A stretch of DNA of 64,000 bases from Haematococcus lacustris. Lineage: Eukaryota; Chlorophyta; Chlorophyceae; Chlamydomonadales; Haematococcaceae. Numbering within the stretch: the first letter of the stretch is position 1; each line of letters opens with the position of its first letter. Shown here in pieces: positions 24,611 through 36,900 of this stretch. The notes beneath the pieces are model-generated. The model ran no database searches. It was not told the origin of the DNA and worked only from the letters and a program-made list of their open reading frames with translations. The position numbers were made by a program, and so were the translations under genes. The stretch is from assembly GCA_030144725.1 (NCBI GenBank), contig JASKMD010000029.1, forward strand, positions 995,849 through 1,059,848. The letters run 5' to 3'.

Positions 24611-25581
24611 GGTTTGGTTTCGATATATCTTGTGTTTGCATGTGCATGGAAGCAATATGTCATGGAGACGATTTTCCACCGAGGTGGCTGATGTGCTCCG
24701 CCAGAACATCATATAACATCAGTTGGTGCATCAGGTAGCCAAACTGATGGACATGGCTTATGTCTCATGGGGATCAGCACTTGGTATTGCTAGTGCAGTA
24801 GCGTACGTGACCTATGACCACCGCTGACAATTGGACTCCCTGAAGGAAACTATGGCAACAAAGCTGGAAGCTGCAGATGTGAAGGGCCAGATTGCAGAGG
24901 TGAAGTCACAGCTGATTGTTCAAGGCAAGGACACTAAGATTCAGGGCAAGGACATACAAATTCCCAAAGAGGGTGTGCAAGAGATCTTGAAAAAGCTCAG
25001 CAGCTTGGCAACAGCAGCCCTGGCAATTGCAGGGAGGGGGGCACAGCAACTGCAGCCTGGCAAGCCCCCCACTGGCCAAGCAGCGGCCCTCCTGAATGTG
25101 AATGTCCCTGCCCTGTGGGGGGGCTACCAGGCTGCAGCTGCTGTACCCCCCTCCCTGCTGGTGCCAGGGCTGTTGCTGCCAAGCTGCTGAGCTTCCTCAA
25201 GATCTCTTGCACACCCTATATTTGGTTCTGAATGTCCTCGCCCTGAATCCGAGTGTCCTTGCCCTGAACTAGCAGCTGTGACTTCACCTTTGCAATCTGC
25301 CCCTTCACATCTGCAGCTTCCAGCTTTGTTGTCATAGTTTCTTTCAGGGAGTCCAATTGTCAGCGGTGGTCATAGGTCACGTACGCTACTGCACTAGCAA
25401 TACCAAGTGCTGATCCCCATGAGACATAAACCTTGTTTGCCAGCTTGACTACTTGCTGCACCAACTGATGTTCTATGATGTTCTGGCGGAGCACATCAAC
25501 CACCTCGGTGGAAATGCGTCTCCATGCCATCCTCCATCTATGCGCTTGCAAACACAAGATATATCGAAACCAAGCCTTCAC
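24611..25581. repeat. ~970-bp imperfect inverted repeat (head-to-head element copies)
   Basis: The left arm (about 24611-25070) and the reverse complement of the right arm (about 25120-25581) match over most of their length. For example, GGTTTCGATATATCTTGTGT starts the left arm and reappears inverted at 25555-25576. The arms are separated by only about 50 bp. Substitutions between arms are scattered, so the duplication is not recent. Each arm encodes part of the same unknown protein. Confidence 0.85.
24831..25190 (+). pseudogene. Fragment of an unknown repeat-encoded protein, left-arm copy
   Basis: The open frame reads LDSLKETMATKLEAADVKGQ with further Lys/Glu/Gln heptad-like sequence, then a Gly/Pro/Gln-rich stretch (AGRGAQQLQPGKPPTGQ). 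The same frame upstream reads YVTYDHR and a TGA before it. The right arm of the inverted repeat encodes the same protein with the same stop. I do not know the family; it looks like the end of a coiled-coil protein carried by a repeat. Confidence 0.5.
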
Positions 25582-25599
25582 TCTTGCCACCAGCCACAT
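25360..25599 (-). pseudogene. Fragment of the same unknown protein, right-arm copy
   Basis: The minus-strand frame reads WRRISTEVVDVLRQNIIEHQ and SWGSALGIASAVAYVTYDHR, then TGA, then QLDSLKETMTTKLEAADVKG, and later another stop. The central segment is hydrophobic enough to be a short membrane or packing helix. A shorter relic with the motif GVQQLQPGRPP appears near 26380-26430. Confidence 0.5.
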
Positions 25600-25708
25600 G
25601 GCAACGAGACACAGCCTGTCAGTTGAGGATGTTTGTTCACTGTGCCGAACATGACAAACGGCTCTTCCTTTCTTACTTGCCTGTTCGTGTTACTCCCTGA
25701 GCTTGCCC

Positions 25709-26178
25709 GCCCCGCCCCGCCCCGCCCCGCCCCGCCCCGCCCCGCCCCGCCCCGCCCCGCCCCGCCCCGCCCCGCCCCGCCCCGCCCCGCCCCGCCCCGC
25801 CCCGCCCCGCCCCGCCCCGCCCCGCCCCGCCCCGCCCCGCCCCGCCCCGCCCCGCCCCGCCCCGCCCCGCCCCGCCCCGCCCCGCCCCGCCCCGCCCCCG
25901 CCCCGCCCCGCCCCGCCCCGCCCCGCCCCGCCCCGCCCCGCCCCGCCCCGCCCCGCCCCGCCCCGCCCCGCCCCGCCCCGCCCCGCCCCGCCCCGCCCCG
26001 CCCCGCCCCGCCCCGCCCCGCCCCGCCCCGCCCCGCCCCGCCCCGCCCCGCCCCGCCCCCGCCCCGCCCCGCCCCGCCCCGCCCCGCCCCGCCCCGCCCC
26101 GCCCCGCCCCGCCCCGCCCCGCCCCGCCCCGCCCCGCCCCGCCCCGCCCCGCCCCGCCCCGCCCCGCCCCGCCCCGCC
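25709..26178. repeat. (CCCCG)n pentamer array, ~470 bp
   Basis: Nearly perfect CCCCG pentamers with only two one-base register breaks (near 25894 and 26056). The apparent Pro/Arg/Ala open frames through it are products of the repeat. Confidence 0.98.
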
Positions 26179-26639
26179 CCCCCCGTTGACCCTGACCTGT
26201 TGACTTGACTGTAGCTACCATGGAGAATGGATCAATAAAGGCAAGTCTCAAGCTAGGCTTACGCTTGCTGATGTGAAAAAATCCTGCAAGAAACAGATGT
26301 TGTCCTCATATGGGACGAAAGCAGGTTACATAAGACGTTGTGATGTGTACTAATCTTTTCTTGGGGTGTTGCTGCCTGCAGAGAGGGGTGTACAGCAGCT
26401 GCAACCTGGTCGCCCACCAGGAAAAGTAACCGGCGTCATTCCCAACCAAGCATCGCTTTCCGCACGACGCATGCCATTATTCCGCCCAAAGGCCGACCTC
26501 GCATAAGCGCTACACATGCAGGTTGCTTGTATTGTCCCATTGCATTCCAAGAGAGAAGTAACCAACTTCTATTGCGTCCACCATGTTTGCAGTTCAAAGC
26601 ATGGCGTTTCAACAGCCGTGGCAGTAGCTGACTAACTTG

Positions 26640-27085
26640 CTGCAACAACTGACTGTCTCTTTAACAATAGCTGCCAATGCCACATATGGCGATCAATTGG
26701 TAGTTGTTGCAGTGGCCAAGCTGCTCCCTCCCGATCAGGTCTTCCAGCAGCAGGTGCTGCAGCTGCTGGCTAACATCCAACAATAGGTGGCCAATTTGCA
26801 GCAGCAGATGCAAGGTGATATCGGGGCGCTTAAGGCTGGGGTCAAAGCAGACGCCAATGCATCCACGTCCCTACCCAACAACACGCTGCCAGATGACACG
26901 CCCTTGCAATGGCTGTACAACGACCAAGGTCAGCTGCTAGCCCAGCTAACAATCACTAGAGAGACTCTGTTCGACCCGCTGCATGTCAACGCACAAGCGC
27001 TCGATGAATTGTTGTTGCATTATGGCTTATTACAACAAGCACAAGGCCTGGCTGCAAACAGACGGCGTTTCATGTTCAGCGGGTT
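26640..27085 (+). pseudogene. Broken ORF of unknown helical protein beside repeats
   Basis: The frame reads from about 26640 through VVAVAKLLPPDQVFQQQVLQ, an in-frame TAG near 26785, then ANLQQQMQGDIGALKAGVKA, and runs into the GGGTC array. It is Gln/Leu-rich and helical with no recognised domain. It looks like another relic of the repeat-borne proteins of 24.6-25.6 kb. Confidence 0.4.
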
Positions 27086-27097
27086 AGGGTCGGCGGG

Positions 27098-27784
27098 TGG
27101 GTCGGGTCGGGTCGGGTCGGGTCGGGTCGGGTCGGGTCGGGTCGGGTCGGGTCGGGTCGGGTCGGGTCGGGTCGGGTCGGGTCGGGTCGGGTCGGGTCGG
27201 GTCGGGTCGGGTCGGGTCGGGTCGGGTCGGGTCGGGTCGGGTCGGGTCGGGTCGGGTCGGGTCGGGTCGGGTCGGGTCGGGTCGGGTCGGGTCGGGTCGG
27301 GTCGGGTCGGGTCGGGTCGGGTCGGGTCGGGTCGGGTCGGGTCGGGTCGGGTCGGGTCGGGTCGGGTCGGGTCGGGTCGGGTCGGGTCGGGTCGGGTCGG
27401 GTCGGGTCGGGTCGGGTCGGGTCGGGTCGGGTCGCGTCGCGTCGCGTCGCGTCGCGTCGCGTCGCGTCGCGTCGCGGCGCGGCGCGGGCGGGGCGGGGCG
27501 GGGCGGGGCGGGGCGGGGCGGGGCGGGGCGGGGCGGGGCGGGGCGGGGCGGGGCGGGGCGGGGCGGGGCGGGGCGGGGCGGGGCGGGGCGGGGCGGGGCG
27601 GGGCGGGGCGGGGCGGGGCGGGGCGGGGCGGGGCGGGGCGGGGCGGGGCGGGGCGGGGCGGGGCGGGGCGGGGCGGGGCGGGGCGGGGCGGGGCGGGGCG
27701 GGGCGGGGCGGGGCGGGGCGGGGCGGGGCGGGGCGGGGCGGGGCGGGGCGGGGCGGGGCGGGGCGGGGCGGGGCGGGGCGGGGC
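27098..27784. repeat. Compound pentamer array GGGTC, GTCGC, GGGGC
   Basis: About 66 GGGTC units (to about 27432) are followed by about eight CGTCG units, two or three CGGCG units and about 60 GGGCG units (to 27784), all in the same five-base register. Confidence 0.98.
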
Positions 27785-29811
27785 GTACTTGCCTGGACTT
27801 ATCTGCACCTCCATTGAGGCGTTGCAGGAGCCCCTTGTACGCCCGGTTGTAGAGTTCCGAATCCTTCTTTACTTCAGCTTCCCTCTTGGTCGTTGAATCG
27901 TTGTTGCACAAGTGCATGGACCTATTTTAAGGTGCACAACTGCATGGACCTGTTTAAAGCTCATGTGCATCAGTGCATCAGTGGAGTTGGGGCTTACTAT
28001 GTCATTGGCCTCTGGCAGCTTCATCCTCTCTGCCTTCTTCTTGAGGTCCTTCAGCTCGAGAGTAAAAAGCGCACGGGGGAAAACACGTAGTCCGTGGGCT
28101 CACGGCGCGGGTCCGACTTTTTGCAGATGTCCTGCATCGGTCAGCGGTCGGCGGGATGCGGGGCGTGTGGGTGGTGCTTGTAACTACATCGTAGCGCCTG
28201 TAGCTTGCAGATGTTGCCGCGCGCACATTGTGACCGCGCGTGGTCAAGACATCCTGTGTCAACTCCGCTACATCAGCATCACTACCTATCGCATCATTCC
28301 TTGCTGAAGCTGGGTCATTGTTAGGAGTCGTGTGCTTGAGCCGCTTGCCATTGTCCTGCTTGGGCGCCCGCCGACGCTTGACCGCTCTTTAGCCATATAG
28401 CTGTGACGCTGACAAAGGACCTGGCCGGGAACGCCCTACTTGCCATTTGCTCCAGCCTAGCCTACTCCTCATTGTGATCAGTGAGGCATTACATCATGCA
28501 ATGGCTAACAGAATTTTTCATTCCGAACATGGTTAGGGGTCCCAACATGGCCAGATTTCCGAGTTCTTCAGAATCCTATTTGCTCCATTCTGACCCCACC
28601 CGGTTCTCCTGCACACCTGTAGCTGCTTGGGGAGCGTCTCAGCATCTCAAATGGACGACCCGTGGCAACCCAATCGCCGGACCCACCCCCCGAGCATTTC
28701 AAATTTGAACCCTTTTGCTAAATGCCCTATCCGCGGTCGCGGTTTTCATTGAATAGTTTGAATTCGTTGAGTATCTAGCGATTGTCGGGTGTTCTGGTGG
28801 TGGCCGGTGCTTGCACCGTGGCGAATTAGATTTACTCTCGCGGCAGCAGCTCTTGCTGTTGCCACTGGGCGACTGCTGCTGTGCGGTCGCTAATCTGCAA
28901 CTGCAAGTACTCATCACATTGTTCACCGACTCTGAGGTTGCCGTGTAGTCACGAACATTATGTAGCCACAACCTCGTCGAGCTTGGGAACGAGTTGTATC
29001 CAGTGCCAGTTGCGGTTCAAAGCCTGGCCTTCAGCTGGGGCAACAGGTCCTTCCTTCCAACCTATTCCTTGCACATGCTTACATGCGGTCAGGGGCAGCT
29101 GGGATCCATTGAGAACAAAGCAGGGACGTACAACTCATGCACTCATCACATATGTATATGACCATGCAGTCAAACAAAACTCACTTCCTTGGGGAATACT
29201 GCCCCATCCATTCACACCGTTATCGCATTATGACCGTCGGCCTGGTCTGGCTGCTTGGCTGCTCGGCCAGGCACACTGTTTAGCACAGTGCCAGATTGCT
29301 GCAGTGGGTAAGCTGCCGGGGTGTGCTCAGCGAAGTCATTGCCTCCTGGCACCAGGGCAGTGGAGGCGTTTTGCATGCAGGCACTAGCACCCGCTGGCAC
29401 CCTTCCTGCAAACTAAGCACGCCTGAATCCTAACACTGGCAGGCACTGCTACCCATCACACCCAGGTAGGTGCTGCCCAACACGGCATGTGGGGACCCCA
29501 CCTAACCTTGGGCAGGTGTCCTCCCACCAGGGCCGCTCCACCCTCCTGACCACTGGCTCGTCATTGTCTGGCTCATCTGGCGCTGCCGCAGACACATTGA
29601 ACACTAGCTGACCGGTTCTTTGCATGAGGAACTGACTGTGCCACGGGGCTTGCCAAGGCATGCCCCGGGGCCGTGGACCATCCACTGCCATATGTCTGTG
29701 GTGGTGGTGGCTGTGACAAGTGGCAGCGTGGGCCTTGCATGTCGGGTTTGGTAACTCACGTCCCAGAGCCTCACGTAGGTTGCCTTCCACCTTGGTTCAG
29801 CTGATCAGCCC
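27785..29811. other. Gene-poor interval with element debris
   Basis: On the minus strand near 27900-28060 a short frame reads LELKDLKKKAERMKLPEAND, a helical fragment without full-length context. Two partly repeated blocks around TGCATGGACCT occur at 27914-27955. From 28300 to 29811 I find no supported gene. The right end is the 3' flank of the Sfi1-like gene, with a TGTAA on the minus strand at 29079-29083. Confidence 0.45.
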
Positions 29812-30947
29812 CTACCTCCTACCACCAGGGGCTGAAGGCGGAAGTGCAGGGGCGCCAGGCGTCCCTGCAGCCAGGCCAGACGGGCCTGCCAGGGCCCCGC
29901 CACCTGCCTGCGCACCCACCAGCGCAGCCAGGCGGTCCACCTCACCAGGGGTGAGGGAGCTCAAGGTGTCCAGCACACGCTGGTAGTCCTGCGGGGATGA
30001 CACGCACACCGAGCTCGTGGGTACCGTGACTGCAGCATCCTCACCCTCACCCTCACCATCTTACCTTCCTTATCATCCTCACCACCACCCTCAACCTCAC
30101 CATCATCGTTACCACATGGCATGCGTTATTGTGCAGTGCACTAGGATAGGATACCATGGGCTTTGCTAATACATACAGACATACCTGGTGTGCCATGGGG
30201 CAAGCAGGGCAGCAGGGTAGCCTGCAGCCTGACACGCACCCTGACCTTGGCCCTCGCACTTCTTCCTACCGTATCAGCGGCACATAGCCCTTAGGCGAAA
30301 AATGAGCTAACCCCTGCCGTGCACCTGGTGTGTCAGGGGTTGGAGGGCAGCTGCTTGGGTCACGCACGCTAGGAGGGTAGGCTGCGTGGCAATGCATGGC
30401 ATGGCTGCTTTGCAGCAGCAGGCTGGCATGAGCAGGGGTGCAGCATCAAAGAGCCGCCGCAGCAGTAGTGGAGGCCACCCACCCGGGGCACAGGTCCTTG
30501 GCTGCTCTGAGGGCGGCTGCCGGGTGCTGATGGCTGGGCTCCTACAGGAGCTGCGGCTTGGACTCGGCTACTGGCTGCTGCAGGCGCCTGCTGGGGCCTG
30601 GCCAAGCCTAGGGCTGCAGCCCTGCCTGCTGGGGCCTGCAGCACATAGCAGGAAAAGTAAGCGCAGCACTGACTGATGAGCAGCATGAGCAGCAGCTGAT
30701 GTAGAGGAGGAGGGGAGGAGGAGGAGGAGGAGAAGAGGAGGATAAGGAAACCAAGAGTAGCCATAAGATTGCAGAGTGCCAGAGTGCCAATTAGCCTTGG
30801 CAGGAGGAGCATGGTGTGCCAGCAGCATGAGCCGACCCACCCCAGGCATTCCAGCCGCAAGCTGCTGCGGCATGCGCATGGGCTGCATGGGGGGCGCCAG
30901 GCCAGGTCCCAGGGACGAGGACGGACCTTTCAGTGCTCGACCTGCCA

Positions 30948-30980
<33 letters not shown>

Positions 30981-33900
30981 GCTGTTGCATGACGCCTTGA
31001 TGCAGAGTCCAGCCCAGCGTCTGAGCAGATGGAGCCCATGAAGCAACTAAGCATTGACAAGGCACGTGGCCTGAGATGTTTGAGAGTGAGGCTGCTGCTG
31101 CTCATCCCAGGCATTGGCTTCCTGCACTCTGGGCGCAAGCCCCACCAGGATGCCACAGCACCACATGAGGCTGCTCAGTGCTTGCGTGCAGCCAGCTGCA
31201 CGTGGCGCATGATGAGCGGGGCAGTGGACAGGCTGAGCTGGGCTATGGGACTGACCAGCACTGACAGGGGCAGTGGCAGCTTAGCCATTGCAGTGGGCGA
31301 GCAGGGCCTGTCACTGACCGGCACTGACAGGCCGGGCCAGAGCAGCGGTGCCGGGCACACTGGCCACTGCCGCGACGTTGAGCTCCCCATCAGGGAACAC
31401 GGTGACGTGGTCCAGGGACAGCTTGTCGATCTCATACAGGGCGTTGGGGTTGCGCGAGGCCGCACCCGCTCCCGCACCCCCCTCGACGAGGTCCTGCAAG
31501 CCGGATGAAGCTCCGTGGTCACTCCCTAGGTCGACTCTGCCTGACTGTATGGCTCCATGGCTGCTCTGTGTGGCTGTATGGCCCCATGGCTGCGTGTATG
31601 GCTGCATTGCTCCATGGCTGCTCTGTGTGGCTGTGTGGCTGCATGTGGCTGCGTGTGGCTGTGTATGGCTGTATGACTGTATGGTTATGTGGCTGTGTGG
31701 CTGTATGGCTGTGTGTGGGCTGCGTGTGGCTATCGCTGCCTGCCATCTCTGGCGTGTACGAGAGCAGACAAGTAAGACAACAGTAGGCCCTGGGTGCGCA
31801 AGAGGACAGTGAACCCATGCAGGCATGTACTGTGTGAAGCGTTGTGTAGGCTGGACCCTAAAGTGTTGTGTGTGGGGTGTTGGTAGGAAGCATGGACACC
31901 CTGGACCTCAAGAGCGGGAATCAAGAAGCAACTGAGAAGTAGTCTTGCAACAGCACAGCAGTAAGTGGGGTCCCCATGCTACATGGTCTGCTCTCAGTCA
32001 CCCTGGGTGCCATGCAGCCTAGGCAACCTCCTTGCTGCCCTCCTACCTCCTGACCCTGCCATGCCTATGCAGCCTACGTAGCTGTGCAACACCTTACCTG
32101 CTTCATGGCACGGACAAGGGCGTTGAAGCTGGAGCCCCCTTTGACCAGCATGCGGTTGCGGGCAGCACCACCCAGCAGCATGCGGTCTTTGATGGCCTTG
32201 AACTCATCCACCTGCGCTTCCTTGGCCTGCTGCACAGCCTCGTATTCACGCCTCATGCCCTGCAGCAAAGGATCAATGCAGCGCAGCAACTCGGACACAC
32301 CAAACTTGAAGTACTCTGGCACGTTGGTTGCTCGGCCCAGTGTAGACCTCGCACAGCTATCGTAAAAGATGCTGACTCTGCGCATGCGTGCAGAGCATCG
32401 TGCGTGCGAAGATGTCGAGCGGTGATCAGGGCGCAGTGCGCGTCTCCGCACCTGGATGAGCTTGAGCAGCGCGTCCCGTTCGCCCTTCATAACCTCACCC
32501 GCTGCGACCAACTCCGCCACGCGACCGCGGCCCCACTCGCCGCTGTCGATCAGCCGCACAAAGCGCTCGTTGTCTCGCCGGATGCGCTCGTTCTCCTCTT
32601 GCATGTCGCGCAGTTTCAACTGCAGCCGGATGCGAGAGTCAAGGTCTAGGATTGTATCGATCGGACGAGGTTAACCCCGGTGAAGCAACACTCCGGGCAG
32701 CAGGACGGGTGGCAATTGTTTGCTAGTATGGCCGCAGGCATGGCACGTGAAGTAGCTGGACCGTGCAAAGATGTGGTTTGATGAACCAGGTGGCAGGGGA
32801 GGTGGTTAGATTAGAGAGGGCAGGGGCTCACCACGAGCTCCTGCTTGGTGGTGAGCTGCGCGTCCACCTTCCCCACATCCACCAGGTCCTGAGCCAAAGC
32901 ACAACACCACGCACCGTTGGTCGTCCATCAGTGGCACATGACGCTGGCAGGTTGATATTGCGCTGGCAGGTGACAGATGATGCATTGAACATTGGCTAGA
33001 GGACATAAAGCAATAGGAGTAAGGGCAGTCTGAACAGGCCAAGCCGCACTGGTAGGGTGGTGGCACTGGCACCATGTCGTTTGCTTGACACAGGACGCCT
33101 GCCATGTCACAGTACAAGCAGTAGCAGCAGGAGTGGCATCAGAAGAGGCCAACTGGCAGCAGCAGGGACAGCAGTGATGGCGTTGTCAGGCTGTTATGGA
33201 AAGGGTGACGAGCATAGAATGTTGGAGAGGGTGACGAGCATGGGTTGTTGATGAGGGTGACGGGCACACATGGGGCGCTCTACCCTTACCTTCCACGTAT
33301 AGAAGGCGACGGCAAGGGTCTTGTTCATGAGGCGGCGGAGGGCACGGTCTGTCACCAAGCGCATGCGCTTGCGCCATTGAGCTGATTCATACCAGCCACT
33401 CAGCGCCCTGGCCTGCACAGAGCACAGCAGTCCCTGCTCAGCCAGCCACCAGTAAGCAGGACCACCCCACAGCCTTGCATCCACTGGCAGGCTCTGTTTG
33501 CAATGTGCAGATGCACTAGACCAGCAGCCAACAGGCCATCCACAGCCAGCAAAGTCAGCCACAGCTATGAAAGCGACCAGCAGTCACAATGGCACTCGTA
33601 GTAGCAGCAACCACAGCATGGGCGCTCTCACCATCATGGGCTGTATCCAACGGCTCATGATCTTCCGCTTCTCGCGGCGCCAGTCGATGAAGTCCATCCA
33701 AGCAGACCACACCTTGGCCAGCGTGGCGTTGAGCCAGTGGCGCAGGCACCTGCAGGCCAGGGATTGGGGAGCTAGGGAGAGGGGAGCACACCCAGACCCT
33801 CTGCTGCTGCCATCCCAGCCAAAACGCTAGGCAGGCAGCCGTGGGGTGGTGTGGGGTCCAGTGGTTGACACCACTCAAGCAGTCAGCCATGAGGCTGCGT

Positions 33901-36900
33901 GTCAGTGGGGTGGGAAGTGGAGGACCTGAGCTCCTAGGGGCCTGTTGGCGGCAGGGGGGTTGGGGCTAGGGCACCCTAACCCCACCCTAACCCCCACCAT
34001 GACCCCTGACCAACCCTAACCTTACTCTAACCACCCTAACCCAGACATGGTGGTGCTCGTCAGTGCAGGATATTGTCACCATCACCATGGGTGCTGTCAG
34101 CATGGGCAGAGTATTGTCACCATCACCATCACTATCACCATGACATGGCCAGTGAGCACCTGGTGTGCAAGCCTGCATGCTGCTACTAGTTGGGTCGGCC
34201 ACTGCAAGGAAGCCCCTGAGTTGCATGCAGCCGGCTACCTACTTTGTTCTCTTGGCCTCTGCAGCTCGCTTTTCCTGGATTAGCTCCGTCCATTTGTCCC
34301 AAGCTCCAGACAGCTTCATGTTCTTTATGCGGATGCCCGCCTTGGTAAGCAAGTTGCGGTGGCGCTTCTGCACCTCATGGAATGCACACCTGCAACACAG
34401 TTTGCGAATAGAACAAGGAAGTTTCAACCATTAGCTTACCATTACCAAGGTTTAGGGTTAAGGGTCAGGGTTTATGGTCAGGGTTAGGGGGGGTTGAGGT
34501 CAGGGTTAAGGGCTAACACCTCTGAAGTAGTACCCCTGTAGGTTATGAGCTATGCCAGCTGGTTGATGGCAGCTGGGGGCCAAGCTTGTGCACCAGGCAA
34601 CCCACCAGCTGTTCCAGGCCTTGAGGTGCTGCTGGTTCAGGAAATGGCGGGCGGCACGCTCGAAGCGCAGCCGCCGCCGCCTCCGTTCCTCAGCCAGGGT
34701 GTACCAGGCGTTGAGCACCTTGGACAGGCCACGCTTCCGCAGCACCACTATGGGCCGCCGCTCATAGCCCGCGATCTTGCGCTGCCACACCACACCACAC
34801 CACACAGCTAGCCCATCATGACCCTTAGCACACTCTTGCAGCAGTGTGACGGTGTCCCATCATGCTCCCTTTCCCCTTAAGCTGCAAGCAGTATTGGGCC
34901 CTGCATGGGCCTGCATGGGCTAGCTCAACCTGACCGGCAGTGATATGTGATTAAGAGGTAACCCATTATAGTGATTGCAGGCGCATGGCATGTGTAGATG
35001 ATGATGACGGCAACTGCAGGTGCAACCCCCTGGACCCCTGCTGCACTTGGCCCAGCAGCCTGTAGCACAGTAGCATGTGTGCACTAGGCAATGCTGAAGC
35101 TGTTGCTTACATCAGAGCATGTGTTTCATGCCAACATAGATTGCCCGGCCTTCGCAAGCGGGTTGGGGTAGTGAATCAGGTATTGGTACCGGATGCTTGC
35201 TGCATGCAAACAGTTCGGATTACAGATAACACAGCCCCTGCCCTGTAGTAATAGTAGGGGAACAACTGTGCTGCACTTGGCTGGCTCTCTCTCTGCACTT
35301 CGCTGGCCCGTCTGACTCTGCAACACTGTCAGAGGTCTCACAGTGTCTCTGATTCTCCCAAACTCCGCACCAGGAGCTCTGACCTTCATTGATGTCTGGA
35401 GTCCTACCATGTTCTCTCCCCCTGTCTGGTCCTACCATGTTCTCTCCCCCCCTTCCAGCTACAAGTAGTGCAAGGTGCTGAAGCAAGAGCAGCACATCGT
35501 CCCTCACCTCCAGCGCATGGATGGTTTCGTCGCGCATGGAGTACTGGTTCTTCCACCACCGCTCCTGGGCCAGGCGGCGCCACTCAGCAAAGGTCCGCTT
35601 CAGGCAGCCTCGGGCCACAGTGGAGGACACCTGCATGGATGGGGCCAACCAGCCAGTGCTGCAAAACGGCAAGGCAGCTGGGCAGCCAGCATCGCTGACA
35701 CATGTGCGGCGCCAACCAGCCTCGCAGCCCTCTTGCCAAGTCAGTCATACCAGAAGCAAGTCAACAACATCAACAGCCAAGTCAGTGGTACCTAGAGCCG
35801 CGCTTCAGCTAGTCAGTGATAGATTAGAGTGCCAGGCTGTGTCTGACCCCTGGCCGCTGTTGACTCCTCATGCCTTCCTCCACACAGGCACAATTCAAGG
35901 GTAGGGAGGAGAGGGAGGTAGGGGGACTGCTGTAGCCTGCAGGTGTGATCTTGCATGTGATCCTGCATGTGAGCCTGCATGTGAGCCTGCATGTGAACCT
36001 GCATGTGATCCTGCATGTGGACCTGCATGTGCAGAGATATAGTTCTGGGTGTGTGTGGCGGCAGGCGGGGAGGTGGTGGTGGGCAGGTCTGGCACCTTGC
36101 GCCGCATGGCGAGGTTGTTGTCCAGGAGGTGGAACTTATCCTTCCACGCCTGGAAGGCCCGGGCCAGCGTGCCACGCTGCATCCAGACAGGGTGGGGCCA
36201 GCACCACATTGCTGAATTACTTTGATGTGCTCAAAATTATAAGACGTGAAAATATGGTGAACACAGAACATGTACTGCTACCACTTTCGCGTTGCAACCC
36301 GCTAAGCAGATGTGCAGCGGGGAGGGTAGAGCTAGCCATCGCGAGCATACCTGGATCCTTGCAATGGCTCGGCGCAGGATCTGCTGCTTGGCGATGCTGC
36401 CGTATCTGGCCGCCCGCCATGCACCGAAGGCTTGCCGGAGCACCCGGTGGTCCTCTTGCCGCAAGCGCGCCTCGAAGACCTTACGATTGCGGTCGATGGC
36501 GACTTGTACCTGCAGCAATCGAGCAACCGTGCGGACGCGCAGGTCAAGCCCGCATGTGACCTTGCGGTAGCACAAGTCGCTGCCACCCCGTACCTTGTTA
36601 GCCATGCCGCTGAGGGCATTGAGCTGCTCGTACGCAAAGCGGGTGGGGAGGTCGTCCGCAATGCCCATCGCAGCTGGGGCGGTGCCCTCACGCCTCAGAG
36701 CCTGGGCGCGGCCGTACTGCCCAGCATTGTACACCAGCGCCTGGGGAGAGCCAAGCCAGCACACACACAGTTATAACTGAGAGCTTGGATGTGAACCTGC
36801 CTGCCTGGTGCTGCTGTTGGACACTCCTTGCTGAATGTGCCGGGAATCATTGACCATGTGCTGAGCAGCAAACGACGACCATGTCCACACGCCAGATTGT

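Noticed and set aside
25633..26251. Long Pro/Arg/Ala and Gly/Arg open frames
   Set aside because: They are translations of the (CCCCG)n array; every frame is open because the unit has no stop.
26787..27917. Frames of up to 369 codons rich in GSGRV, DPTRP or PAPPR
   Set aside because: They arise from the GGGTC and GGGGC arrays; only the short segment before 27085 has normal composition.
35939..36036. CRISPR-like array
   Set aside because: The 12-bp units are contiguous with no spacers, and the setting is a eukaryotic intron.
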